Shown here: piece by piece, positions 63,742 through 64,000 of the stretch
Numbering within the stretch: position 1 is the first letter of the stretch
Layout of the letters: every line of letters begins with the position of its first letter
Source: Adineta ricciae
Lineage: Eukaryota; Rotifera; Eurotatoria; Adinetida; Adinetidae
Assembly (NCBI GenBank): GCA_905250025.1
Contig: CAJNOJ010000020.1
Coordinates: 310,001-374,000, forward strand
Direction: 5' to 3'
DNA length: 64,000 nucleotides
Position numbers and translations under genes: made by a program
The notes under the pieces: model-generated
Database searches by the model: none
What the model saw: the letters and a program-made list of their open reading frames with translations, nothing else
What the model was told of the DNA's origin: nothing

Positions 63742-64000
63742 GCAGTCAAATTTGTTGTTCCGATCGATTTTCCTTGCCGTTATTTATCTACACTTGTTAG
63801 GATAATATTAACTAAAATAATTATCTACGAAGAGATTGTTTTCTGCTTGATGATTAAAAATTTTTCTCGAATATTGTTTCTACAGGTATGAGAATGTATT
63901 CATCGTGTATCGTAGTCAACTGCAAAAGTCAATGATCTATTATAATAATCAGCTTACTTAGTATTCGACAGTTCTTTCTACACTCGTAGACAAGATAATA
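61470..64000. other. Upstream region of the DLC1-type gene, no other gene seen
   Basis: No ORF here has domain content. On the minus strand, strong donor-like GTGAGT sites lie at 62275-62280 and 62757-62762, which may mark 5' leader exons of the DLC1-type gene. Simple repeats: an AT-rich ATATATACATATATAT tract at about 62653-62682 and (ATT)n at 63712-63741. A perfect CRE (TGACGTCA) is at 63345-63352. Confidence 0.5.
63712..63741. repeat. (ATT)n microsatellite
   Basis: About ten uninterrupted TTA/ATT triplets in intergenic sequence. Confidence 0.9.

Overview
This window looks like a piece of a compact, AT-rich invertebrate nuclear genome. Genes are split by many short introns (often 45-70 nt, GT...AG), lie on both strands only a few hundred bases apart, and encode animal-only families: innexin, junctophilin, IA-2/PTPRN, slingshot, DLC1-type RhoGAP-START, ATMIN, PAQR3 and an amidated neuropeptide precursor. 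An intronless DUF4246 gene of a mainly fungal family sits among intron-rich genes, and many start codons lie just behind a splice-acceptor-like sequence. Together these point, by inference and not by database match, to a bdelloid rotifer (Adineta/Rotaria/Philodina type). I read exon structures by eye; where stated, exon phases and reading frames close exactly.

Layout. 1-13.7 kb, all plus strand: the tail of an unidentified membrane protein, LRRC57-like, an 18-exon IA-2/PTPRN receptor pseudophosphatase, a CREB/CREM-type bZIP gene and DENND6. 14.1-18.3 kb: ATMIN-like zinc-finger/TQT protein, then PNKP, a DNA end-repair enzyme. PNKP converges on glutamate-cysteine ligase (GCLC, minus, 18.5-21.3 kb). 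22.9-27.5 kb, plus: intronless DUF4246 protein, fumarase, and a protein with a C-terminal BAF-like domain. 27.5-29.7 kb, minus: innexin. 30.8-32.9 kb, plus: a tight BET1-TRMT112-PAQR3 cluster. 33.3-34.4 kb, minus: an RRM/RGG protein of FET type. 34.7-39.6 kb, plus: secreted pancreatic-type lipase and a short slingshot phosphatase. 40.1-45.9 kb, minus: a neuropeptide precursor, DENND2 and an orphan class A GPCR. 48.3-52.2 kb, minus: junctophilin. 54.9-57.7 kb, plus: a two-domain Ly6-like GPI-type protein and a RIIa-like protein. 58.0-61.5 kb, minus: DLC1/STARD13-type RhoGAP-START. The last 2.5 kb and the 46-48 and 52-55 kb stretches are gene-free and rich in simple repeats. I saw no transposon, rRNA, tRNA or CRISPR.

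The most interesting items are: the neuropeptide precursor with Tyr-(Leu/Trp)-Val-amide peptides; the BET1-TRMT112-PAQR3 cluster, whose gaps of 101 and 62 nt each carry a splice acceptor and look like a trans-spliced operon; the BAF-like domain on a long N-terminal extension; and the probably transferred DUF4246 gene.
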